From NCBI GenBank assembly GCA_016789755.1, contig JAEUQG010000183.1:1-56800 (forward strand): a DNA stretch of 56,800 bases, written 5' to 3'. The notes beneath the pieces were generated by a model that was not told the DNA's origin, ran no database searches, and worked only from the letters and a program-made list of their open reading frames with translations. A program made the translations under genes and the position numbers. The DNA is from Bryobacterales bacterium (GTDB taxonomy: Bacteria > Acidobacteriota > Terriglobia > Bryobacterales > Bryobacteraceae). Positions 16,743 through 24,801 of this stretch are shown one piece after another (position 1 is the stretch's first letter; each line of letters begins with the position of its first letter).

Positions 16743-17049
16743 CGGCGAGACTGCCTGTGTAGACCAGCACGAGATATGCCAGCCAGATCGGGTATCCGGA
16801 CACCAGGAAGTGCAGCCACCAGGCAGGGTGGAGCCATCCCCAGGGCGATCCCCGGCTTATGGGGGTCATCACTAACGGTGCGATGCAAAGGGCTGTGGCC
16901 GCGAACCAGGGGTTGCTCTTGGTGAACCAGCCCGCCGCCAGCGTGCAGAGGATCATCAGGACGAAAGGGTGCCACTGCCCTGACAGCAGCAACTGCCGCC
17001 AAAGCAGCGCGTTCGCCATACCGAGCAGGAGAATGGGATAAGGGCGCAC
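16645..17049 (-). CDS. Small multi-pass membrane protein
   Basis: A 134-residue protein starting (GTG) MRPYPILLLGMANALLWRQLLL with about four hydrophobic helices (also HPFVLMILCTLAAGWF, PWFAATALCIAPLVM, PIWLAYLVLVYTGSLAAT). I do not recognise the family. A decayed relative lies at 20424-20673. The last 30 residues (SSRSPPPRHPYGERRRR...) are read from DNA that codes on the other strand for the end of the large secreted protein, so the natural stop may have been lost and the tail is probably not functional. Confidence 0.5.
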   Translation of the reverse strand: MRPYPILLLGMANALLWRQLLLSGQWHPFVLMILCTLAAGWFTKSNPWFAATALCIAPLVMTPISRGSPWGWLHPAWWLHFLVSGYPIWLAYLVLVYTGSLAATARSSRSPPPRHPYGERRRRSTAPASPPAQW

Positions 17050-17246
17050 ACTTCAAAGACGCCGGCAGGGTGCGCGGCGGCCGAAAGCTCCTGCCGAAAA
17101 GCGCGCGAGTTCGGAGTTGCCGATGCACTGATCGCGCATGGCAAGGAAGAGCGCGAGCTTCAGGGCGCCGGGACAATGAGCTTGCAGGAATTTATCGAGG
17201 ATATGCGCTCATATAGGCCTGAATCCGCCGCCGCATGGCCCCGCGT

Positions 17247-17576
17247 TCACTTAGTAGTGGTAGCGGCACGCGAGGATTGGTAGACCAACCTATGCTCCTG
17301 GCCTATTTGACGGTACCAGCAGCCGGTCAGTTCATGTTTGAGTGGTTCTGGTTTGCCGATTCCGGAAAACGGATCCCGCTGGGTATCGCGCACAAGTCGA
17401 ATAATGCGGATAGCTTGAGCCCGATCGGTTTCAGCCCACCACGCGAGATCGTCGCAAGCCCGCACAGGCCGGGGCGGCCCCCAGCATGTTCAGGAACTCG
17501 TGTGCCGCGGGTAGACCCGGCGCGTTGTGCGGGCGAGGTTCTCAAAAGCAGCCTGATCGAACTCGATGCTTCTCAC
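17247..17576 (-). pseudogene. YoeB-family toxin, interrupted
   Basis: The 5' piece (GTG at 17576) reads VRSIEFDQAAFENLA, the usual start of YoeB-type mRNA interferases. The frame then runs to a stop inside a 77-bp palindromic insert. After the insert the toxin resumes as DDLAWWAETDRAQAIRII ... PFSGIGKPEPLKHEL, CWYRQI and EHRLVYQ, which includes the GIGKPEPLK signature and the catalytic E/H region. The GTG overlaps the antitoxin stop by four bases. As it stands no full-length toxin can be made. Confidence 0.8.
17458..17534. repeat. 77-bp palindrome-ended insert in yoeB
   Basis: Ends in the perfect 9-bp inverted repeat GCCCGCACA ... TGTGCGGGC, with a second nested pair (GCCGGGG / CCCGGC) just inside. 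It separates two parts of the toxin frame. The toxin sequence on each side, GAGAACCTCGC and GACGATCTCGC, is similar, suggesting an old target duplication. It looks like a REP-like or miniature element; no other copy was noticed here. Confidence 0.55.
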
Positions 17577-17782
17577 AAGCCCAGTTTCGCGAGCGTTTCG
17601 TCGAGAGCCACTCCGTCTTGGCGCTCCAATGCCTCCTGCAGGCGTCGCCGCATCGGCTCCGACTTCAGGAGATAGGCCGTCTCGCGCTCCGACGAGATCT
17701 CTTCCAAAGAGCGATTGGCACGATGACTCACCGTCGGCTCGCCCGCCTCGTTCGACACGATCTGGAGCTCTGTCTCAGCCAC
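17573..17782 (-). CDS. YefM/Phd-like antitoxin, short
   Basis: A 69-residue protein. Its C-terminal half, SLEEISSERETAYLLKSEPMRRRLQEALER, matches the 'ETAYLLrSp.n..rL..ai' motif that YefM antitoxins use to hold YoeB. The N-terminal DNA-binding fold of YefM is shortened or divergent (MAETELQIVSNEAGEPTV). It overlaps the toxin start by four bases, the usual arrangement. With the toxin interrupted it is probably an orphan. The 192 bp upstream to the lipase gene show nothing I recognise. Confidence 0.65.
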   Translation of the reverse strand: MAETELQIVSNEAGEPTVSHRANRSLEEISSERETAYLLKSEPMRRRLQEALERQDGVALDETLAKLGL

Positions 17783-17974
17783 CTTTTCATTCTAACTCCC
17801 GTGCAACGCCCACAGTGTTTTCGCATCGGACAAAAGGGGTTCCTTTTCTCCCCGCGATCCGTTTAGTCCGAAGTCGTTGATTCCGCGCAGCCATATCTCT
17901 GTCCATTGGCCATGCTTCTTACGGTCTCCAACCGTGTTTTGGAATCTGTTTCTACTTGCCGGGCGGTAGCGCCC

Positions 17975-18922
17975 CTACTGCAACCCGGCGCGATAGAGCG
18001 CCATGTCATGATCGGCGATCGGCTCGAAGGCTCCAGGATTCTGCTGGATCGCGGCGAGGGCGGCGGTCCGGTCCTTCAGGCTGCGGATGAACTGCGGGAT
18101 GCCTCCACCAGGAAACAACTGCAGGAACGCGAGCAGCCCACCGATGGAAGCGATGACGGCATCCTTGCTGTTCTTGCCTCGCGCCACTGAGTCCACCAGT
18201 TCCAGAATCTGCGGGATGAACGCGTTCACCGCCTTGGGGACAACTACCGAAGAACCGACTGCCAGCCGGATCGCATCCTCGGCCGTTTCCACGCCAAAGT
18301 CCACCTCCCGCACATTGCGCTTGGAATCGATCTCGATCTCCTGTCCGAAATGACGATAGCCCGCCGTGAACGGCGGTACCCGAGGCACGATGTCTTTGTC
18401 GTTCACCAGACGAAAGTAATCGCCGCCGAACATGGTGTCGCAGGCCTTGGCGAACTCCTCATTGCCTACGCGTGGCTGCCCGAACGTGTACAGACTCAAC
18501 GGAACTCCGGGCAGCCGGCTGGCCGCCAGCACTGCCAGTCCGCCACCCAGGCTGTGGCCGCTGATGACCAACCGTTTGCCCTTGTGCTTTGCCAGCGTGC
18601 CTTGAATATGGCCCCACACGGCATCGAGAGCGCGGGAAAAACCCTGATGCACCGAACCCCCGGCCGGACTGGGGACGCGCACCGCCTGCGCGTCCGTCAT
18701 CCAGTCCCGGATGTTCTTCGGTTCCGTGCCGCGAAACACCAGCAACACGCTCGATTCCGACGTCGCGGTAAAGCCCTGGGTATCGATTGGATTAGGGGGA
18801 AAGAGATCCATGGTCAGCTTCTCTTTGCCTCCCCAATCGGTAACCTCCGCAGCACCCTGATAGACAACCTGCGAGGCAGCGGCGAGAAGGTTGGCGGTAT
18901 TCTTGTCGAAATCCATAGGCAT
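17975..18922 (-). CDS. Class 3 lipase family protein
   Basis: A 315-residue alpha/beta hydrolase of the fungal-type class 3 lipase family. It shows SSVLLVFRGTEP (oxyanion region), the nucleophile elbow VISGHSLGGGLA, the acid D in NDKDIVPRVPP and a late H in ADHDMALYRAG, which completes the triad. There is no signal peptide at MPMDFDKNTANLLAAA, so it is either cytoplasmic or exported by another route. About 110 residues (210-300) between acid and histidine form an extra helical lid-like section. It follows the haloperoxidase gene by ten bases on the same strand, so they are probably one transcript. Confidence 0.85.
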   Translation of the reverse strand: MPMDFDKNTANLLAAASQVVYQGAAEVTDWGGKEKLTMDLFPPNPIDTQGFTATSESSVLLVFRGTEPKNIRDWMTDAQAVRVPSPAGGSVHQGFSRALDAVWGHIQGTLAKHKGKRLVISGHSLGGGLAVLAASRLPGVPLSLYTFGQPRVGNEEFAKACDTMFGGDYFRLVNDKDIVPRVPPFTAGYRHFGQEIEIDSKRNVREVDFGVETAEDAIRLAVGSSVVVPKAVNAFIPQILELVDSVARGKNSKDAVIASIGGLLAFLQLFPGGGIPQFIRSLKDRTAALAAIQQNPGAFEPIADHDMALYRAGLQ

Positions 18923-18932
18923 TCAGCTTACC

Positions 18933-20348
18933 CTACGCTTCCATCAAATCGGAGGCATGGATGCTCTTGGCAATATCCAGCCCAAGCCGCACGCCGCCGA
19001 TGTTGCGCGTCAGGTCCATGTCGCCGCCCGCATCGCGCACAAAGGCATCGAAGACCCAATGCACGCCGAGATACACGCGGCTGGCGCCGTTCTCCTCGAT
19101 CATCTGCCAAAGACCGTCCGGGAAACTCCGCGCATGCCGCGGCCGGAATGTGCCGTGGTTGTCGGCATTGGAGCCGTTGTATTCATCCGAGACGAACGTG
19201 AGTCCGTCGAACAGATCGTCAGGCCCGTCGGCAACACGTCCATAGAACAGGCGCGTGATGCCGAGCGCCGCCGCACCGAAGGTCGCATGCCCGGATGGAT
19301 ACGCCGGAAACGGCGGAGTGAAATTCTTCTCGCCCTTCTTGTTCGTCTTCGGAGCGCCCAGAGGAAGCCATTCCGGATCGCAGCCCGCAGCCAAACTACT
19401 GCTACCCGAACTGCTCATCCCCATGGAGGGATCATGGTCGCGGACGCCGATCACCGGCCGCCAGAAGTCGTATTTGTACTTGTCCTTCCAGGCGAGGATC
19501 CCGGCATCGCCCATGGCTGCGTTCACCAACGCGAACAGCCGCATCAATTGGTCTTCGTGAATGGCAAAACCAAGAGCGGGAACAAACCCCTGCTTCTCGG
19601 CCACCAGGCGCACAATCTGGTTGTAGAGCCGCGGCGGAGTCCCCAAACCCGCGGCGCCGTCGTAGCCCCAGTAGATTCCGATCAGCGTCTCTTCCGCCGT
19701 ACGCGGATTGCTCCCCGCCGGAAGAGTGCCCATCTTGTCCGGCGCAATTCCCTTCGCCCTCACCTCCACCACTGCCGCATCGTATTCGGCCTGCGGCAAC
19801 GTCCGCGGATCATCCAAGCTAAAGGCCGCCGAGGAAAACAGCTTCGCCTTGGCGCCGTAGTAGGGAGCATGATAACCCTGGCCGGCATTGTCGGGATCCT
19901 CGCGATGATGGGTGCGCGCCGGAACCTCCGAGTAGCCGGCATCGCCCGCGCCCGGATCGTCCTTGCGGTGATCGAGCAGCTCTTTCGCCGCCGCCACGCC
20001 GAACTCAAAACCATCCTCGACACCCGTTCCCGTCAAACCCGCTTCCAGCACCTTCTTTTCGAAGAACGCCTTTTGACTCGGATAGAGCGCCGCCAGCGCC
20101 GTGTAAGCCGCTCCGGCCGTTGCCGCCGCCGGCGCCGCTCCCACTTTCGGCGTCGCCGTCAGCATACGGTACTTCGGCAGTTTAGCGGGATAACCCCGCG
20201 CCTTGGCATAGGCATCGTACATCGCCAGGTGGACGATCGCCATTGCCCGTGAGCTGAGCGTAGGGCCCAGCGTTCCTGTATCCAGCCCAGTTGTGTGCGC
20301 AACTCGATTCGCTTCGAGTGCGACTTCATTCCAGTACATCACCGACAT
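18933..20348 (-). CDS. Vanadium-dependent haloperoxidase (PAP2 superfamily)
   Basis: A 471-residue all-helical protein carrying the three vanadate-binding signatures in order: KYKYDFWRPV (KxxxxxxRP), FPAYPSGHATFGAAA (PSGH) and RVYLGVHWVFDAF (Rx5HWxxD). These enzymes oxidise halides with hydrogen peroxide; the phosphatase branch of the superfamily is the alternative. The histidine three residues after PSG (usual for chloroperoxidases) is not distinguishable by eye from the bromoperoxidase pattern, so the halide is open. No signal peptide is evident. The lipase gene follows after ten bases. Confidence 0.85.
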   Translation of the reverse strand: MSVMYWNEVALEANRVAHTTGLDTGTLGPTLSSRAMAIVHLAMYDAYAKARGYPAKLPKYRMLTATPKVGAAPAAATAGAAYTALAALYPSQKAFFEKKVLEAGLTGTGVEDGFEFGVAAAKELLDHRKDDPGAGDAGYSEVPARTHHREDPDNAGQGYHAPYYGAKAKLFSSAAFSLDDPRTLPQAEYDAAVVEVRAKGIAPDKMGTLPAGSNPRTAEETLIGIYWGYDGAAGLGTPPRLYNQIVRLVAEKQGFVPALGFAIHEDQLMRLFALVNAAMGDAGILAWKDKYKYDFWRPVIGVRDHDPSMGMSSSGSSSLAAGCDPEWLPLGAPKTNKKGEKNFTPPFPAYPSGHATFGAAALGITRLFYGRVADGPDDLFDGLTFVSDEYNGSNADNHGTFRPRHARSFPDGLWQMIEENGASRVYLGVHWVFDAFVRDAGGDMDLTRNIGGVRLGLDIAKSIHASDLMEA

Positions 20349-20423
20349 GGAAAAGCCTCCTTCACCTCGTTGAGGGGGTTTCGTATTCGGTTGAATAGTG
20401 ACGCTCGCAGCGATAACGTTTCG

Positions 20424-20673
20424 TCAGCCCTTGCGGCAGCGGCCGCGGAAGGCCGCCGCTACACTGCCAATGTGGGCCAGGATAAGGTAGGGCATCCAAC
20501 GGCGCGGCACACAGAGCAATTACCGCAAACCAGGGGTTCTCCTTCGTGTACCACCCCGTGGCGACAGCACAGATGCCGATGAGCCCGAACGCATACCACT
20601 GCCCGGACAGCAGCAACTCGCGCCAAAGCAGCGCGTTCACTATGCCGAGCAGCAGAATGGGATAAGGGCGCAT
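20424..20673 (-). pseudogene. Decayed paralogue of the 16645 membrane protein
   Basis: Starts MRPYPILLLGIVNALLWRELLLSGQWY and runs parallel to the protein at 16645-17049 as far as PWFAVIALCAAPL. It then loses about 28 residues and the frame; WMPYLILAHIGSVAAAF, matching IWLAYLVLVYTGSLAAT, resumes in another frame and ends at 20424. A deletion plus frameshift explains this. Confidence 0.7.
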
Positions 20674-20716
20674 GCTGACAAGACGCAACAAAGGGCGTCG
20701 CAGCCGAAGCGCTTTG

Positions 20717-21331
20717 CTACAAAATGCGAGCCACAGCGGCGCCAAGATCATCGGCTACCGAGACTGCACAGCAGCCTGCGGCCAACGCAGCGAGCTTCGG
20801 CTCATGGTCCGCGCCGTAGCCGGTGCGCACCAGCACCGCTCCACCAAGCCCCGCCGCGACCGCGCATTCAATATCAATCACCTTGTCCCCCACCAGCCAC
20901 GAACGGCTAAGGTCGATGCCCAGCACTTCCGCCGCATCGAGCAACATGCCGGGATGCGGCTTGCGCCAGACGTGATCCTTGCGTAGTTCGGCCACTTCCC
21001 CATCGATGTGATACCCGCAGGCCCAGACACCAGCGACAACGCCGGGAAGCAGGCGCGCTTCGATCTCCGCCTGCACTCTCTCGAAATCCGTCCAAGTGTA
21101 GTAGCCACGGCCGATGCCCGCCTGGTTCGTCACCACCACCACCGGCACTCCGGCTGCGTTCAGCCGCGCTACCGCCGCAGGCGCGGATGCGATCAGGGTG
21201 ATGTCTTCCACCTTGTGCAGATAGCCCACTTCCTCCACAATCACACCGTCGCGATCGAGGAACACCGCCGGACGCAGCGCGCCGCAGCGTCCGGACGCCC
21301 GGCGGTACAACCCCGCGTCAATCGCCGCCAT
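20717..21331 (-). CDS. gmhB: HAD phosphatase, GmhB/HisB-like
   Basis: A 204-residue HAD-IIIA enzyme. Motif I is FLDRDGVIVEEVGYLHKVEDI, motif II VVVTNQAGIGRGYYT, and motif III K-P in WRKPHPGMLLDAAEVL with GDKVIDIECA. The family removes the 7-phosphate of heptose 1,7-bisphosphate in making ADP-heptose for LPS; HisB-N is the close relative. The zinc loop seems incomplete: ACGYH keeps one Cys and one His, but the CxC before RKP is HVW. Some GmhB proteins lack zinc, so this is not disqualifying. It starts directly after the stop of the GH51 gene, though no functional link is obvious. Confidence 0.75.
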   Translation of the reverse strand: MAAIDAGLYRRASGRCGALRPAVFLDRDGVIVEEVGYLHKVEDITLIASAPAAVARLNAAGVPVVVVTNQAGIGRGYYTWTDFERVQAEIEARLLPGVVAGVWACGYHIDGEVAELRKDHVWRKPHPGMLLDAAEVLGIDLSRSWLVGDKVIDIECAVAAGLGGAVLVRTGYGADHEPKLAALAAGCCAVSVADDLGAAVARIL

Positions 21332-22867
21332 CTATTGGCGTACCTGCAGTTTCAAAATCGTCAGCGAATGCTTCGGGAACGTGTACATCCCGTTGGACAG
21401 AGCCGCGCTCCGCGTCGTAGGCCGCACCTTACGGTCATCGCCGAACAGGTGCGTCGTCTTCAGCTCGCCGTGATTCATCTCCCACACCTCCGCCTTCGCC
21501 TCCAGCTTCCCCGTCACGTTCTCGATGCGCGCCGCGATATCCATCTTCTCGCTCCGGTTCAGCACATTCAGATACACCGTGCCCGTGGCTTTATCGTACG
21601 TCGCCGACGTATCGAGGTAATTCAACGGCGCGCGGTTGCCCACACGATAAGCCGGCGAGTTCACCCACACATCGAGCGATAGCTTGCCCCTCTGCTTGGC
21701 ATACTCGGCTATCGGAAAGTAGATCGGCTGCAGAAAGAGCCCCTTCTCATTGGTGAAGATCGGAGCAATAACATTGACGATCTGCGCCAGGTTCGCCATC
21801 TTCACAATGTGCGCCTTGCGGATGAAGGCGTTGAAGAACATCCCCATGGCCAGCGCGTCTTCGTAGTTGTAGATCTCTTCCAGCCGCGTCTTGCCGATCT
21901 CGTGTTCCGTGCTCCCGCCGCGCGCCCGGTACCACACGTTCCACTCATCGTAGGCAATGTAGATCGGCCTTGGGTTCGTTTGGCCCGATTGCGCCGCCTT
22001 GATCAACCCTTCCACCACATCGATACGGTGGTCGATGTCCTGCGAGGCCGCCAGGAACTGCTCGAAATTATTAGCCCGGTTGCCGATGTAGGTGTGCAGC
22101 GAGATGTAGTCGATTTCGCTCCCCAGCCCTTCGAGCACCTTGCGGTTCCATCCGATCCAATCCCAGCCCTGACGGAAGTTGCTCGACCCGCTGCCGATCA
22201 GCTTGATGGAGTCATCCACCCGCCGCATCGCCTTGGCCGCTTCGAGAGCGAACTTCACGTAATCCTCGGCGTTCTTGTGCCCAAGCTGCCACGGTCCGTC
22301 GATCTCATTGCCCAAACCCCAATACTTCACGTTGTAAGGCTTGTCGCGCCCGTTCTTACGCCTCTGATCGGCCCAATAGGTGTGCCGCGATTCGTTGGTG
22401 TACTCCACCCACTGCCGCGCTTCTTCCACCGTGCCCAGCCCGGCATTGATGCAGATGTAGGGCTCCAGGCCCATCTTCTCGGAGTAGTCGAGAAAATCAT
22501 CGGTGCCGAACGTGTTCGGTTCCAGCGCACCCCACGCCCCTTCCGGGCGCACCGGACGCAGTTGCTTCGGGCCGATGCCGTCCTTCCAGTTGTAACCCGA
22601 GGCGAAGTTCCCCCCGGGCCACCGCAGCAGCGTGACGCCGAGCCCCTTGATGGCCTCCATCACGTCTCTCCGATATCCCTTTTCGTCGGCCAGCGGACTG
22701 CCGGGCTCATACAAACCGCCGTAGATGCAGCGGCCCAGATGCTCGGCAAAGTTGCCGAAAACATGGGGATGCACTTCGCCGATCACTCGGTCGGTGTCGA
22801 TTTTGATGCGCGCGGCCGGCGGCTGCGCCAGCAACGTGGAGGCGGCAAGAAAAGCGTACAGAAGCAT
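21332..22867 (-). CDS. Secreted GH51 alpha-L-arabinofuranosidase
   Basis: A 511-residue exported glycoside hydrolase (signal [15 protein letters not shown]) that releases arabinose from plant hemicellulose or pectin side chains. GH51 signatures are present: [21 protein letters not shown] at the start, [20 protein letters not shown], the acid/base Glu in [12 protein letters not shown] and the nucleophile Glu in [11 protein letters not shown]. The C-terminal beta domain ends [11 protein letters not shown], as is usual. The chosen ATG is the one that begins the signal peptide. It is divergent from the histidine kinase gene with only about 51 bp between the starts. Confidence 0.92.
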   Translation of the reverse strand: MLLYAFLAASTLLAQPPAARIKIDTDRVIGEVHPHVFGNFAEHLGRCIYGGLYEPGSPLADEKGYRRDVMEAIKGLGVTLLRWPGGNFASGYNWKDGIGPKQLRPVRPEGAWGALEPNTFGTDDFLDYSEKMGLEPYICINAGLGTVEEARQWVEYTNESRHTYWADQRRKNGRDKPYNVKYWGLGNEIDGPWQLGHKNAEDYVKFALEAAKAMRRVDDSIKLIGSGSSNFRQGWDWIGWNRKVLEGLGSEIDYISLHTYIGNRANNFEQFLAASQDIDHRIDVVEGLIKAAQSGQTNPRPIYIAYDEWNVWYRARGGSTEHEIGKTRLEEIYNYEDALAMGMFFNAFIRKAHIVKMANLAQIVNVIAPIFTNEKGLFLQPIYFPIAEYAKQRGKLSLDVWVNSPAYRVGNRAPLNYLDTSATYDKATGTVYLNVLNRSEKMDIAARIENVTGKLEAKAEVWEMNHGELKTTHLFGDDRKVRPTTRSAALSNGMYTFPKHSLTILKLQVRQ

Positions 22868-22918
22868 GACACTTGATTGTATGAAGTTTTGCCCTCCTCG
22901 CTCCGATGGATCGATAGC

Positions 22919-24697
22919 ATGGAGGGCCATTCGCGCTTTCCCGGGCCCGCGGCCGACCCCCCAAACGAGACAGACTGCTTCCAGTTGCTCGCTGACATCA
23001 AGGACTACGCAATTCTGCTGCTCGACGCGGAAGGAGCCGTGGTGCGCGCCAACCGCGGCGCCGAACAGTACGCACCGATTGCGTTGGATGCCGCGTGGCT
23101 GGCCGATGCACGGTGGAAGGGCAGCGTTTCCAGGGAGACCACGCTGCGGCTGGCCAGCGGCGAGATGGCCGACGTGCACCTTTCCCTGCAGAAGGTCCGC
23201 GTTGGGTTCGTTTTGTTCATTCGCGATCTGGCCGCGGAAAAGCAGTTGGAGAGACAATTGCGGTTCAACAACGCCAAGTTGATCGCCGAGACCCAGCGCG
23301 CCGAACATGCCAGCCAGGCCAAAAGCTATTTCATCGCCACGGTCAGCCACGAGATCCGCACCCCGCTCAATGCCATTCTCGGCATGGCCGACATGTTGGG
23401 GGATTCCTCGCTCGACAACACGCAGCGTCATTATGTGTCCGTCTTTCAGCGCGCCGGTCATCGTCTGCTCGATCTGATCAATAACCTGCTCGATCTTTCC
23501 AGAATTGAGTCGGGCCGGGTGGAACTCGAACAGATCGACTTTCATCTGGACGAGGTGGTGCAGCGGACGGTCGAGTTGGTTACCCCGAAAGCTCACGACA
23601 AAGGGCTGGCAGTCCGCGTGCGGATGGCTCCCGGCCTGCATTTGGCCAGGATCGGCGATCCGGCCCGCCTCCAGCAGGTGATCTTGAATCTCGTGTCAAA
23701 TTCTGTAAAGTTCACCGAACGGGGGGTGATTTCCATCGAGATCGAATCCGGGAGTGGACAGGAGCTATCGATCACCGTGCAAGACACAGGGATCGGCATC
23801 CCTCCGGAAAAACTCCCCTCCATCTTCCGCGACTTTACACAAGTGGACACTTCCACCGCCCGTCAGTATGGCGGCACCGGACTCGGGCTCGGCATCGTGC
23901 GCCGCCTGGTGGAACTGATGGGCGGCCGCATCGGTGTAGACAGCACCCCCGGTGAAGGAACCACCTTCCGGGTCGTCCTGAACCTGCCGTTGAGCCAGTC
24001 CCTTGCTCCGCTCGCGACGGCGCGCCCGTCGCCGCCACACGAAAAATTGCAAAACGAACCCAAGCGGCGGCTCCTCATCGCCGAGGATTCTATCGATAAC
24101 CAGGTCCTGTTGAGGGCCTACTTTGAAAAGACCCCTTACGTGCTCGAATTTGCCGGTGACGGACAACGGGCGCTGGAGCAGTTCACCACCCGGCAGTTCG
24201 ACCTCATTCTGATGGACGTCCAGATGCCCGGCATGGACGGCTGGTCCGCGGTACGGGCAATCCGGACCCTGGAACGGGAGCGAGGCAGCAAACCCGTACC
24301 CATCATCGCCTTGAGCGCGCGGGCACAGGCGGCCGACGAAGCCATCAGCCGCGAGGCCGGTTGCCAGCATCATCTTACCAAGCCGGTTTCCCGGCAGGAG
24401 CTGTTTGAGGCCATCCGGCAATGCTTCGAACCCGTCACCTTGCCCCAGGCTATCGTCGCCCTGCGGCCCCTCTACATGAGCAAACGCCGCCAGGAAGTGC
24501 CGCTCCTGCTGGAGCTTCTGAGCCAGGGCGACTACGATCGCATCGCCACCTTGGCTCATAACCTGAAGGGCACTGGCGCGGCCTACGGATTCCCCCGGAT
24601 CTCTGCGATCGGGGCGGCGATGGAAACAGCCGCCAAGCGTGAGGATCCGGCCGCCGTTCAGGAGCAGGTACGGCAGTTGGAACAGCAAATCATCTGA
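22919..24697 (+). CDS. Hybrid histidine kinase with receiver and HPt
   Basis: A 592-residue cytoplasmic signalling protein with no membrane segment. Domains: a PAS-like sensor (about 20-110), a coiled linker, HisKA with the phospho-histidine H144 in [10 protein letters not shown], HATPase_c ([35 protein letters not shown]), a receiver near 380-500 ([10 protein letters not shown], phospho-Asp in [13 protein letters not shown], Lys in LTKPVS) and an HPt domain (histidine in [16 protein letters not shown]). All residues needed for phosphorelay are present. The partner output regulator is not in the window. I chose ATG 22919; 22877 is in frame but would nearly touch the divergent GH51 start. Confidence 0.9.
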   Translation: MEGHSRFPGPAADPPNETDCFQLLADIKDYAILLLDAEGAVVRANRGAEQYAPIALDAAWLADARWKGSVSRETTLRLASGEMADVHLSLQKVRVGFVLFIRDLAAEKQLERQLRFNNAKLIAETQRAEHASQAKSYFIATVSHEIRTPLNAILGMADMLGDSSLDNTQRHYVSVFQRAGHRLLDLINNLLDLSRIESGRVELEQIDFHLDEVVQRTVELVTPKAHDKGLAVRVRMAPGLHLARIGDPARLQQVILNLVSNSVKFTERGVISIEIESGSGQELSITVQDTGIGIPPEKLPSIFRDFTQVDTSTARQYGGTGLGLGIVRRLVELMGGRIGVDSTPGEGTTFRVVLNLPLSQSLAPLATARPSPPHEKLQNEPKRRLLIAEDSIDNQVLLRAYFEKTPYVLEFAGDGQRALEQFTTRQFDLILMDVQMPGMDGWSAVRAIRTLERERGSKPVPIIALSARAQAADEAISREAGCQHHLTKPVSRQELFEAIRQCFEPVTLPQAIVALRPLYMSKRRQEVPLLLELLSQGDYDRIATLAHNLKGTGAAYGFPRISAIGAAMETAAKREDPAAVQEQVRQLEQQII

Positions 24698-24801
24698 GGG
24701 TTGGGATGCGTACTGCGAGTTTGCCGATCCAGGAGCTAGAGGCAGCGCAGCTTGGGATCAGCCAGCGCAGCCTTAGCGCCATAGCGCCATCATGGCCTCG
24801 T

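Noticed and set aside
17085..17215. Possible small antitoxin-like frame (MSLQEFIEDMRS)
   Set aside because: Short, no clear start or ribosome site and no matching toxin; too little to call.
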